DNA of 64,000 nucleotides from Pipra filicauda (taxonomy: Eukaryota; Chordata; Aves; Passeriformes; Pipridae): assembly GCF_003945595.2 (NCBI RefSeq), contig NW_024104291.1:1-64000 (forward strand), read 5' to 3'. A model generated the notes under the pieces. It did not search any database, was not told the origin of the DNA, and saw nothing but the letters and a program-made list of their open reading frames with translations. Made by a program: the position numbers and the translations under genes. Shown piece by piece: positions 1 through 11,500 of the stretch. How positions within the stretch are numbered: the first letter of the stretch is position 1; every line of letters begins with the position of its first letter.

Positions 1-1704
1 AAAGTGCTACTGTCATCCTTTCCTCCTCATTCATAGGCAACCTGTCCCATCCTCCACCTTCTGGCTTAGAGCTCCCACAGAGACTCTGTTACATGACCAA
101 GCTCTGAAATCTGTATTGAACAAAGAGGTGAAAAACAGCAGGCCATTTCTCCCACTACCAGTCAGCCCCTCCCTCAGATGAGCTTGTCTCACCTCCGCTG
201 GCTGAGAGACTCATTTTCACAACTGACAAAACCAGCTTAGACATTCTTTGAGAATGGGGCCAGGAAAGGGAAAAGTAAGTTGTGGGATAGGCTTAATAAA
301 GGTGGAAAGGGCTGTTTTGGTAAATGGCACTTGTCTGTTGGCAGAGAGATAGAGATATTGTTTTCCATTTGACAAAGGCCATGAAATGATCCCTTCATGC
401 CAGGGGAAGTAAGAGACCCTGAAACCCACCAAGACAGATGGTCACAAAGGCAGTTTTGATGACAAGGACAGAAATAAGGAAAACCCAGGGGTTCAGCCAG
501 GAGCAGCTTCTCTCTTCTGCTGAGGCTGAAAAACACAAAGCAAGAGTAAGAATCCCCCTGCCCAGAATCAGGGGCAGCATAACCCAGATGGCTCTGTAAC
601 CCAGCACTCTGCTGGTACCCTTGTTCCAAGGACTGGGGAGCCTCACAGGTGCTGTAAGCAGGTCCTGCTGCCTGTCAGTAGCCGTGGGTCAGAGCCACAG
701 AGCAGAGTAACACAGGGGCTGCCCTGAAGCTGCTTTTTTGTTTCGCTGTTTGTCACAAGACCTGCCTGTATTTTGCCCAAACTTCACTCCTTCTTTATGC
801 TGTCAGACATCTTTTCTCCTCAACTCATCTTCCTTGTTAACCTCATTACCCCTGTCTTTCACTAAAAGCTCTTTCTGTATTTCTCTCCTCTTCATCTCAC
901 TTTCAACCTTCTTTTCCTCTGCTGCTTTTATTTTGGCTCTATACCACAAGCCCCTTTATGCAATAGCATATATTCACCCAAAGGACTGACTCTCCAGCTC
1001 AGTGTTTGCACAGCCAGACACAGAAATGATTGTTTCTAAAGGGAAAAAAGGCACTTAGAAGCTCTTGGAACGGCCTTACTTGGTCCTCTGTATTGACACC
1101 AGAGACGGGAGCAGTGACCTGTGTTCAGCTTGATGCAGATTATTTTATCAGGGTAATGATAGTAGAATAGCACTCTCCAGTCCCATCAGTTACAGAAGAA
1201 AACACTGAAAGGAATGGCAGACCATAGTCTGCCTGGGCTTTCATTTCCCCTGGCTCTAGGAAAAAGGTCATTCTCCCAGCCCAGGTACTCCCCAGTTCCT
1301 TAATCTGTTGCACTGCCCTTGTCCTAAGCCCCTTCTCCTGGTATGAGGACAGCCACCATACCATGCCCATTATCCATTCCAGCCCCATATTTCCCCCACC
1401 TCTTCCTTCTTCTACAGGAGGACAGAAAGGAAGGGTACATGGTTACCTGCAGTTCCAGGACTGACTCTCCCTTGGCAATTCATTCTCTCCACCACTGTAT
1501 CACTCTTCTCCAAGAATCCACGTTACCAATGTGGCCAGAAACACAGCCTTCCTACTACATAGGGCAGCTCCCACACTGGTGAGGAGCCTTCACAGCCTCT
1601 AATCTGGTGTGCAGGAAAAAGCCATATCCTGGGTGTTCCCCATTGTACATGGAGATTGGGGAATTTTCATCATTTCCCTGCAAGGACATTTCACAAGATG
1701 CTCC
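1..1704. repeat. Duplicated block 1, left copy (partner 12203-13917)
   Basis: The block is nearly identical to 12203-13917 over its whole length and carries DCAR-like exons 1-2 (minus strand). Differences are scattered point changes plus a short patch near 625-640. Similarity is lower after about 1490 and ends at about 1704, where the right copy jumps to sequence equivalent to position 2979. Confidence 0.9.
430..1483 (-). CDS. Exons 1-2 of a further DCAR-like C-type lectin gene, truncated by the window edge
   Basis: Two exons are visible. Exon 1 is 1447-1483: ATG at 1483, 37 nt, donor GTAACC, encoding MNCQGRVSPGTA. Exon 2 is 430-525: 96 nt, acceptor TTTTTCAG, donor GTGGGT. Exon 2 encodes a short stalk and a membrane helix with a lysine in its middle (FLISVLVIKTAFVTICL). 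Both exons match those at 13650-13686 and 12631-12726 base for base as far as I can compare by eye. The neck and CRD exons would lie before position 1. A charged residue in the membrane and a tail without an ITIM are family traits of activating receptors that pair with an ITAM adaptor such as FcR-gamma; that role is inferred. It could be a pseudogene, since only the first 44 codons are visible. Confidence 0.6.
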
Positions 1705-2978
1705 TTGCAACACAGACACTCACAGAGGTAAAAGAAAACAGATGAAGAGTACCATCATTTTAGCTCAAACAATCTCCTTTTGCACATACTCGAGTTTCAC
1801 AGGACATAGCACCGGCCTTCTCTCTTTGGTACTTGCTCTTTCCTGGTGAGGGAGTATGTGTGTGAAAATGGCAACTCTGCTGGTATTTGCCACTAAAGGG
1901 CTAAAGCCACTCACAACATCCTGCAAAAGGGAGTCCGAAAATGGGAAGAAAGCATATCTGTGACTCATCCTCAGCAGTGCCCATACGAAGCCCGAGCCCA
2001 GTAACCCAGAGCACAACAAAGAAGTTGCCAACATTATTTTTAACTAACTGCTCAAGAAAAGAGAATGGAGCTTTGAAATGAGAGGCTGCATATGACCTGT
2101 CATTGTGGAGCTGGAGGTTAGAAAGGATCACTAGACAATGCCAGAATCCCCGTGCTTCTGAGAAAGAGGAGAATCAGTCTGAAAACAAAGTTTAGAAGAA
2201 AGAAAAACATTTTTAACACAGAGGAGACAGAGAAATGGGAAGGAAGTGGTGGTTTGACTTGGTCATGACTACAAAATGCACAACCATACAGGGTGGTTCT
2301 AGCACTGCTCAAGGTGACTTGAATGAAAGTCCTGCATGACAGTGTCCCCAAAGATAACCTGGAGGATAAAGAATCACTACTGGATCTCATTGTACCCTGA
2401 ACGGACTGAGATGGGTACCCAGCCTTTGCTCTTCCTTGTTCCATCATCTGTTTTCTCCCTGTGAAGGGGCATGCATGGGTGCAGTGAGGAAGGAATGGGG
2501 TAGCTAATAACAATAACAGAGGGATATCAGCTGAAGCATCAAAAGATTAGGGCACAGAACAGGTTACAAGTGAGGACAAACCTAAACTGTATGTAGAAGA
2601 TATCCTCTGAACATGCTTTTTGTGCACACTAGGCTTCAGGCAGGGGCAGACCCTAAATTTCTGAACACATTTACATAACCAATGTCCAAAAGCTCTAACC
2701 CCTCTAGAAAAACACATTTGCACAACTGTTTTTGCAACCTCCAGTCTCCCACCACCACTACAGGAAGCACAGCTGCACATCCCCTTTTCTGGAAGCAGGG
2801 TTCCCCTAGTCTCACACACTTCCCTTTTGGAGATGCAGGGTTTGTGTGTATGCACACCACTTCCTAGAGCCCGTTGACCCACAGGCCGGTGGGACAGCAC
2901 AGGGTCACGTACGCACACTGCAGTTGTGAGTCTGTACCTGCTGCAGCCCTGACTGCCACGAGTGCAGGATGCCCACGG
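1705..2978. other. Segment present only in the left duplication copy
   Basis: About 1.27 kb lies between two blocks that are contiguous in the right copy (junction near 13917-13920). I recognise no exon here. It contains the left arm (2158-2249) of a 92-bp inverted repeat whose other arm is at 3047-3138. The open frames show no family resemblance. Confidence 0.5.
2158..2249. repeat. Left arm of 92-bp inverted repeat
   Basis: The reverse complement matches 3047-3138 with about two mismatches in 92 bases; the arms are about 800 bp apart. The right arm lies in sequence shared with the other duplication copy (about 13985-14080), so the left arm is the likely secondary inverted copy. Confidence 0.85.
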
Positions 2979-3046
2979 CATCCACAGTGAGGGTGCTCTG
3001 TTACAGACAGATACTGCAAAGTTATAGAACAGCCTGGTGTCGACTG

Positions 3047-3138
3047 CCACTTCCTTCCCATTTCTCTGTCTCCTCTGTGTTAAAAATGTTTTTGTTTCTT
3101 CTAAACTTTGTTTTCAGACTGATTCTTCTCTTTCTCAG
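3047..3138. repeat. Right arm of 92-bp inverted repeat
   Basis: This is the inverted partner of 2158-2249. It lies inside the short block 2979-3185, which is also present at about 13920-14130 in the right duplication copy. Confidence 0.85.
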
Positions 3139-3185
3139 CAGCCTTTTGCTAATTCCCCAATTACTGTTAACCTGGTGGTCCTGTT

Positions 3186-4034
3186 CTACTTTAATTGCAG
3201 TGGTTTTGGGGCAAGTGCCCCTTCAATTAGTTTCAAGTATTCAATTCACACAGCTGTTTGCACTTACATACCTATTTTATGACCTGCTGCTATGCAGGCC
3301 ATTTGACCAACATGAAGGTCTGTTCAAACACCCTCACAAGAATTCACTTGGGTGTGTGCAAAAGCTCTAAAGCAGAGGGACAGCAAAGGACTTTTTTTCA
3401 GCATCACAAACCAAACTGCTCTTCCCAGGAAATCAAACAGCTGTTCTCAGAGCATTCAGGTGACTAACTTGGAAATGAAGACTCTCAAAATGGTGATAGT
3501 AACCAAACTGTGCACTGGCCTGCAAAGAAATTCCTCAGTAGTCCTGGTGCCAGGTAGCTGGGACCAGGGATGGGAGAGATTACCTCCTCAGTGGAAGGCT
3601 CTGGAACCAGTGCAACATTTCCAAACTGCCAGCAATTTATTTCTCTTTCCTGTTCCATAAACACGAGCAGCATGCTTGGGGAGAACATGAACCAGTGACC
3701 TCAATCTTCCCGTACATCTTTCCTCAGTTGTCTAAGGAAAGATTCTCTGTGGTTTTCTATCTGTTCCGGTCAGGAAGAACTTCATGAGAGACCCTTGATA
3801 TTTTCACTTCACAAGTCTATATGTCAGATCAGTGTGCTGGAACAACAGGGTGGCACCTGGCAGGACTGAATTGCCAGGAAGCCGTGAACCTGAAGCACTG
3901 AAGGCAGTGCTATTTGATCATAAGGAATGCCCTCCTAAAAGAGGCCCTGGAGAACTCTGAATCTACTTTCACTGACTCTGGAAGTATAGACAAAAGTCAA
4001 CAAGCATGGCATGGATATATACACGGTCAGTGGG
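3186..4034. other. No recognisable gene
   Basis: This is the start of the roughly 4-kb segment (3186-7150) found only in the left duplication copy. Only short unrelated open frames are seen, with no lectin exon and no clear repeat family. Confidence 0.4.
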
Positions 4035-5199
4035 ACATGACCTATGGAAAATGTTGCAGTCACTCAAGCTTCTAGGAAAAGACATAGAATGACACCTCCC
4101 TTGGAAATAGTCAGGATCTGAGAACTGGGAGCCACAAGCAGGAAGATAAAACTTCATTGGCTTTTTTGCCAAACTATACCACACAGTAAATCAGTTGGAA
4201 CTCCTACTCAGGAGGCAGAAACAGAGCCAATTACCTGCTGGGAGCACTGAAGGTGCCTGGGTTTAGAAGCAACCAGTCACCTGAAGCAGGATGGAGAATA
4301 CTTCAGAGGGTTCCAAGGACCAACAAACGGCAAGTATGCTCATGTTCAGAAATGAACTTGCTGAATCTATTTCTCTCTTTCTCAGGGGTTGATGGCAATT
4401 TTTCCATCCACTTGAATTCCCTAGGAAGTCCTGCTTTCCAGTTTTCTTGAATTCAGAATGATTTGAAGGGAAAGACTTTGCACTAGTCAAACAAAGGCAA
4501 GTAGCCCAGAAGGAAATACTAAAAAGAGAAAGGCAGAAAACCCAGAAGAAGTGCTACCACGGTGTGACAATACCGGAAGAGAGAAATAATCCCACAGGAA
4601 GAGGGATTCCAATGTGTCTGGTTGCTTTGCACTCACACAGAATGAAAACCAGCTCCACAGCCCTGAGCCCCAGCAGTGTGTATGTGAGGGCAGCTCACAG
4701 AGGCAGCTGTCAGGCTTAGCAGCTTGTGCTGCAGTTTCTGAGCTCTGTTTTCAGCTGTAAAGTACAAACAATGCAGGAGGATTCTGGAGCGTCCTTACCA
4801 TAACTTCCTGACCCAGGTTATGGAGGATCCAATGACAAGGAGATGTGCTCTGCTGGATCTCATGCTTATCAATGAGGAAGAGCTGTTTGGGATGTAAAGG
4901 TTGGGGGCAAGCTTGTCTGTGGTGACTATGAGATGTCGGAATTCAAGATCCTATGAGGAGGTAGGAGGGTAAAATCCAGAATCACAACCAGAGTCTTCAG
5001 GAGAGCAAACACTGGACGATTTGAGGATTTGTTTATTAGACTCCCATGGGAAGATTCCCACTTACCTGATTTACTTCTGTATTGATCCCCACCATGTGTG
5101 AACCTGTGTCCTTGCTTTCATTCCAGGGCATCTGTTCAGCCAATATGTGGTAGCAACATTTTTGAAAGCATCCTTGGCCCACTGTGCAGCATATCCAGC
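4035..5199 (-). pseudogene. Decayed C-type lectin CRD (three degenerate exons)
   Basis: Three pieces occur in the right order on the minus strand. The first (5066-5199) is an open exon with acceptor GCAAG and donor GTAAGTG; it reads GWICCTVGQGCFQKCCYHIL and ends in GINTEVNQ, parallel to the first CRD exon of the intact neighbours. It has lost the CPxxW tryptophan and the Cys of the NCTGMGSHL segment through a small deletion. The second piece (about 4385-4460) resembles a second CRD exon (DFLGNSSGWKN) but with the WxWVD core spoiled. The third (about 4040-4165) keeps the end pattern C-x2-F-[HY]-R-x-C (CNIFHRSC) and SDPDYF before it, but lacks the WNN/WND motif. I found no membrane exon for it. 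I read it as a dead lectin copy; the first exon is the firmest part. Confidence 0.5.
4770..5035 (+). mobile_element. CR1 LINE fragment (ORF2 region)
   Basis: The sequence follows the CR1 pattern of a repeated 'leu-asp-leu...thr/ile-asn-glu-glu-glu-leu' reading (ctggatctcatgcttatcaa, then gaggaagagctg) and an aspartate-histidine-glutamate-like block further on (gtgactatgagatg). It is truncated at both ends and abuts the decayed lectin exon at 5066. Confidence 0.7.
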
Positions 5200-7149
5200 C
5201 TTGCACTGGTAGCGATAGCATGACACAGAGTGACTGTGTCCAAGACAGAGTGGGAATATGGTCTGCTCTGTGGAGTTATCAAAGGCATGGGGATTGTTCT
5301 CTCCTGTTGGAAAGGTAAATGAAGCATCTTCTGGTTAGATCTTCATATGAGAAATGGCTCAGCATGTTAGAACTGTTCAGACCAGAGAAGAGAAGGTTGG
5401 TACTCACCCACTGCCTGACAGTATTGCTTCCACTCAAAATTCCCACTCAGCAGACTGAAGATGCAGGCTCCAGCATTCACACCCATTACAAAAATCCTCT
5501 GTGTTCTTGTCAGGTGACTCCTGGTCATCCAGTTTTACTCGGAATGAGGTTTCCCCCATCAGACGGTAGGTGCTGTAGATCTAGGAATTTGGAGACAATT
5601 CCCGTGGAATTTTGTTCCAGTTCTGTTGTACTTCTGCCTTCTGGTGGATGACAATATAACCTTCATCATTCACATTAGTCAGTTCCCCAGGCCTCCAGGA
5701 CTGGAAACTAGAGAAATGAACTAAAACCAGAGAAGAGAAAATCCTTGGGAGGCAGATGCATGCCTTGGAGACACCATGGAGAAGAAAGCCAACATGGAAA
5801 TAAACTTGGGGAGAAGTGACTAAAATGCTGCTTTGTGAGAATTAGCTTGGTCTCATAGAACTCCCTAAACAGAAGAGGAAAGTCCTTGTCCAGCAGCGGG
5901 TTTCCAGGGCAGGTATATTAACTCCTGGGCTACATGTATGACTTAGGGCTAAAGAGGTAACTTGTGCTGTCTTGCTCAAAGCCAGAGCACTGGGCTTGGG
6001 CAGAGCTAGAGGGGAATGGGAGGAGTCTGAGACAAAGTAAGAAAAACGGTGTAAAGAAGTATGTTCAGTAAGACCTGTGTGGAAAGATGAAGTTTCACTG
6101 GGAAAAAGCCAGTGGGAGAGAAGCATCTCAGCCCCAAAGAGGCTCTGAAGAGCACCGTGGCCATGTTCCCACCACAGGACACCAAAGAACATTAACTCCA
6201 AAGGCAGCAGGGAAGGATTTTGTTCTCCACAAGATACACGTCTGCACGGTGAAGCTGGAGAGCACCAGGACATCAGGAAGGGAAAGGGAGGCTCTCTGCA
6301 GAACTGTACTTCACCAGGTCCCTGATACCACCACAAGTCTCTGCTGACCACTGCTTTCTCACAGCTGTCTGTGACACTTCTTCACATCCGCTTGTATTAC
6401 TGACTGTATCCCGTGGAATGAAGTCAAATCCTGCATGTATCAACCCTATAGAGTGGAAATACCCCTGTCAATCATTGGGAGTGGCTAGATTTAAAAAAGA
6501 ATTCCAGTCTCTTCCCCGCTTCTCAGAAAAACAACATCATCAGGCATTTATGTACCCCAGGAAACACATCAATGAAAATGGAGCAGGAGCCCAGGTGTCC
6601 AAGCCAGCTCCCAGGCAGACCACGGAGTCTGAGAGGCACCTTCTAGGAAGTCCAAAAATCTTGGCCAGCTACCACAGCAATCTTTTTCTCCTCGTGCCTG
6701 TCATGAGACCAAGTACAGGAAAGACCAGGAGGTGCAGGAGCCAGCTATGGATAGACTGAATGACTAAGCCTTACTGCAGGAGAGGTCCATATTGTATACA
6801 TGTAAACATACATTCTTCCTGCTGGCAGGCTTTTGTCCTGCTGGCAGCCAGGGAGGGGAACAGGATCAGGCTGCTCTTTGAGTTGGTATCAGTGCTTTCT
6901 GCCTACGTTGACCTGTGTGATTGCTTATATGTGTACATCCTTTTTCTCCCATATGTATCTCTCTGTGTACACATTGTAGAGACACGCTCAGTCTCACTAC
7001 TGTCTGGAGGTGCAGATGTAGAGCTACCGCACACTGCTGTTCACAGAACTACTATTGATTGGCTTGGGAAGCCAAATCTCCTGGTCACCTTGTCTCCAGT
7101 GTGAGTTCTCTCTCTTTGGGACACAGAGAGAGCATTCACTGTCATAGTA
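5200..7149. other. No recognisable gene
   Basis: This is the remainder of the segment specific to the left duplication copy. Several open frames exist on both strands (for example minus 5842-6351 and plus 6418-6759), but none has family motifs, well-placed splice sites or a repeat-family signature that I recognise. A neck or membrane exon for the decayed lectin could be hidden here; I did not find one. Confidence 0.35.
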
Positions 7150-7617
7150 AGGACAGAGTCACACAACCAGGTTGCACATCCAGTTGCACTCTATGTGAGG
7201 ACCTTGCACTATTTGGTCAGGAAAACTTGGGCCGATGATGTTTCTGGGGGCAGACAAAAGTGAGGACACAGGAAAGGGGTGGAGAAAAAGTGAGATCCAT
7301 GGTGGCATATGGTCTGCAGTGGGACATGAAGGCAATTCAATAGGCAATGAACCTTTGGAAGGGACTTCATGTGCAGCAGCAGCCCTGTCCTGCCCCTTGC
7401 AGCCTCTTCTGCAGCATGACCTGGCCTGGTCCTCTTACAGGGACCACGGAGGATTTGGCCTTGCAGGAATGCTGCTGCATCAGGTGAGCCTGGGATCAGC
7501 TCTGACTTAGGAAGAGGACTGCTTCCTCCACGTGGCACTCAAGGCCCAGAGTGGATTGCTTCTCCCATCGGAGCAAGTCCAGAGGGAGAGCCATGGAGAT
7601 GAAGGCAAAGGGAACGG

Positions 7618-8048
7618 AGACAGAGGGCTGGAGCACCTCTCCTCTAAAGACAGGCTGCAGCATTTGTACAGCCTGGGGAAGAGAAGATTCCAAGGTGACC
7701 TTAGAGCAACCTTTCAGTACCTAAAGGAGGCTTACAGGAAGGCTGGAGAGGGACCTATCACAAGGCCATGTAGTGATGGCACAAGGGTTCATGGCTGTAA
7801 ACTGAACGAGGGTAGGTTAGATTAGATTTCAGGAAGAAATCCTCTACTGTGACATTGGTGAAGCACTGGCCCAGGTTTCCCAGAGGAGCTGTGGATGTCC
7901 AATCCCTGCAAGTGTTCAAAGCCAGGCTGGATGCGGCTTTGAGCAACCTGCTCTAGTGGAAGGTGTCCCTGCTCAAGACCCAGGGCTGGTAACCCAATGA
8001 TCTTTAAGGGTCCCTTCCAACACAAACCATTCCATGATTCAAGGATTA
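7618..8048 (+). mobile_element. CR1 LINE 3' fragment (left copy)
   Basis: Typical CR1 3'-end text is visible: a diagnostic gly-leu-glu-his segment, 'cagcctggggaagagaagattcc', 'ggtttcccagaggagctgtgg', 'aggtgtccctgc', and an ending in 'ccattccatgattcaagg'. It is shared with the right copy (14658-15088), so it predates the duplication. Confidence 0.85.
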
Positions 8049-8571
8049 TACCCCGGCAGATTAGAGATGGAAAGAGAGAAAGACAGATCTACACACACTG
8101 CACAGAGATTTTTTATTGGTCTAATACTGTATTTTCTCTTGTATAAATTTCAGAACTTGTTCAACAAAACCAGTGCAACTGGAGGACATTCTGCATGTGA
8201 CTCAACAGAAAGCAGAGACTTCTGCTCAAGGAGAGAAAGAAAATGCAGCTCAGGACATCTGTCTTCCATTCCTGTGTCTTCTTCCTGGAGAACTCCATGT
8301 CTTTTCTGCCAGTGGCCTCTGAATCCACTCAGAGAGAAGAGGACACAAGAACACAGGACCTGCTTTGATGACCCTCAGCCTTCAAGTGTTCCCTCAGCCC
8401 CTCGATGCACTGGGGATGCTGGACAAAGGGTCGTATCACTTCCACTTCCATTATCCCACGTGGCACAGTGAAGATGCAGGCTTCAGGGCTCCCCACCCCT
8501 CCAGCACAGCCCTCTGCCGGTCTCAGCTCACTGCTCATCTCCCACTTTTACTAAGGATGGGGGTATTTCCA

Positions 8572-11500
8572 TCACACAGTTACGGCAGCAGCTTCACAAA
8601 TCCGATAAAACATCTGACATTGGATATTATTCCAGTTGTTGGGTATTTCTGAATCCCTATGCATTACAACACACTTCTCATACTTGTGATCACTTGGTTC
8701 ATTTCTTCGCCAGAACCTGAGACAGAGACAGGCATGTTACTCCCCAGCTTTCATTGTAAAGCACTGCTGGAAAAGGCCACAGAGGGATGCAAGACTTGAA
8801 GGGGAGAGAGAAAAATTCCCAATGCTGATTCATGGACAGAAGATGTACCCTTCCTCCCTCTCTGATATCCCACTGGCACAAGTGTCATGTGGAAACCTGC
8901 CTTCTTTCTACAGCCTTCCAACACAGAAGGGCCCTGCTCCTTCCTTCTGGGGGGAACTGATCACCACCACTCACCCCATGAACTTCACACCCAGCAGAGA
9001 CACGTGTCTGCCTTCAGGGCAAGTTTGTGATACCTCCCTCTCACACACCAATAGACACCCTCACATCTTCCCTACTTTCTTGCACTACCAGGTGCCACAC
9101 CAATCCCCTCCATCCAGGGATACTCACGCTGCTGTTACATTATAGGGAGTCTTGTCCACCCACTGCCATTGATCCACAATCTCTGCTCTCAGACCGATGT
9201 AGAAATTCTCTGCTTTTAGAACTGGTTTTATCTGTTTAGAGAGGAAAACCTGGAAATGAGGGAGAGTGCAATGCCTGTGAGATGCAGGATTGATCAGAGG
9301 GAGGCATCAGGAGTCCATGTAGAGTAGGGATGGTGGCAAACAGAACCCATTGCAGGACAAGGAGGGGCTCTGAGTCCCCTCCAGGGCCCAGAATTGTGTC
9401 TGTAGCTGCTCTCCCCTCCCTCAGCCCTGTGCATGTACCTGCTCTTCCTCACTGTTGATCACCACCAGGTGGGAGCCCATCCCAGTGCAGTTCTGCTCAC
9501 TCTCAGCCCAGGACATCATATCAAGGGACAGAAAATAGCAGCTGTTTTGAAACCTTCTCCAGCCCTTCGGGCAGCACATCCAGCCTCGGCCTGTGTGGGG
9601 AGAGAACACAGAATGAATGCAATGAATGCTAGCAACAAGAGAGAGATGGTGATTGCAAAGATCCAAGTTCTCCAGGGACGGTGCTCATGTTCTCCTTAGT
9701 CACTTTTCCTGACAGAAAGTGCTTGAAAAACAAGCAGAGTACAGATACTTTTCCCCCACTGCTTTGAGGATGACCAGTGAGGTTTGTGTACGCAACATCC
9801 TGGTAATCTCCTTGCAGGTCTTCACAAGATTATTTTGGTGGTCTGGTTTGACTTCTCCTTGTCAAGTCAGTCTCCTTTAGGCCTTTAGCCCCAGGAAACA
9901 GGGGATATTGCTTCTTTCCTTGACTGGAGCTGCCCTTTTATTATTGCTCCACTGTTAACCTCCCCTGTGCTACTCTGTGCTGTCCCCTTTGTCTGGTCGG
10001 AGTTCACATCCACGATGCCCTCCAAGACATCATTAACATGGCCCTCTCCTCCCCTTAAGCTCTTAGCTGGAAACCCTTTTTCTGCCTGCTTCCCTCCTCT
10101 GCAGTCTGCCTCTCTCCTCCTGATGCCACTTGCTGTCAGAGCAGACCTCAGCATTCATTGTCCCCATCCCAAAGACCTCCTGTACCCCTGCCAGCCCTAC
10201 TGACCTTTGTTTTCTGACACCGCTGAGTCGCACTCCCACGCCGTGAATTTCTCCTGCAGGGCTGTGGGCTGGTCACTGCTGTGGGAGAAGGGAGCCACTG
10301 GAAAGGGAGAGGAAAGGTGGCAGGATTACTCCTTCCTCCTGACTCCTCACACAGCATCTCTGGGCTTCACTCCTGTTCCACCATTTCCCCACCAAGCATT
10401 GTCCCAGCCGTCACCTCTCCTGGCCCAAACAGGTGGCATGGCTGCCTTCCCAGCCACAAAGAGACAATCTTGCATCTCAGACAGCAGAAGGAACACTGGA
10501 AGGACACACCCTGAGGATGTGCCAGACAGGGCAGCATTGATTGCACCCAACCACAGCCACTCTACCATGAACATACCTACAGCCAAGCTGCCAGTCTAAA
10601 CCTCTGTACAATCAGTGAATAAAAAGCCGCTTTTCAGTGTCACAGTTTATCACTCCCTAAACTAGATATCAGCAGTAATTTGGAAGAGCACATCAGATGG
10701 GTCTGTTTCTTCAGCAACGGACAGTGCAGGTGAAGGTAATCACATACAGCTGGAGCTGCTGAAATCAGGGTGGAGGGTAAACTTCTAGGATTTCATAGCC
10801 CCCAGTGTCTGGGGAATAATACAGTGCTGGTGAATGGTCACATCCACAACCCGAAGGACTTCTTCAGTACCTACCTCTTCGCGTCCCCTCATGAAGATGT
10901 TGAAGACCTCAGTGAGGTCTCCCCTCAGTCTCCTCCAGGATGAACAGACCAAGTGAACTCAGCCACTCCTCTTAGTGGAGTTTCCCCACCAGACCCTTCA
11001 CCATCCTCATGGCCCTCCTTTGGATGCTGTCTAATAGCTGAATGTCTCTTTTATATTGTGGTGCCCAAAAGTGCACAAAGGACTCAAGGTGAGGCCTCAT
11101 AGTGGCCTCAGTGCCTGATGAGGAATGAATTCCTGTAATGGAAGAAGGCTCAGAGAAGATGGGCAAGGGCAATGAGTGACTGACCACCTCTGATGCAAAT
11201 AAAGGTGACCTTATCACTACACAAAGGGGGATGAGAAGATAGGTGGCCTTTGTTTTAGTGCAGCTGAGCGAATTTGCCAGCTGTGTAACTGTGCATCCCT
11301 CTAGAGATGAAGAAAAAGGCATTGTCTTCCTAAGTTAGCCAGACCAGCACGGGATGCGTGAATATGTGTATATGAATGTGAATTATATCTATGAATATGT
11401 GAATATCAGTGAATTACAAAACAGTATAAAAAATCAAATGACTAACAGAAACCTCCCAGAGGAAAGCACTGGGCTTGAGCTGGCTTTAACTCACATATTT

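Noticed and set aside
2636..3050. Cysteine-rich minus-strand frames
   Set aside because: The cysteines do not follow the lectin spacing, there are no splice signals in phase, and the segment is absent from the other duplication copy.
8329..8538. Minus-strand open frame after the DCAR-like stop, repeated at 15369-15578
   Set aside because: It is downstream of the stop codon, has no lectin motif and is repeated only because the block is duplicated; it is 3'UTR or flank.
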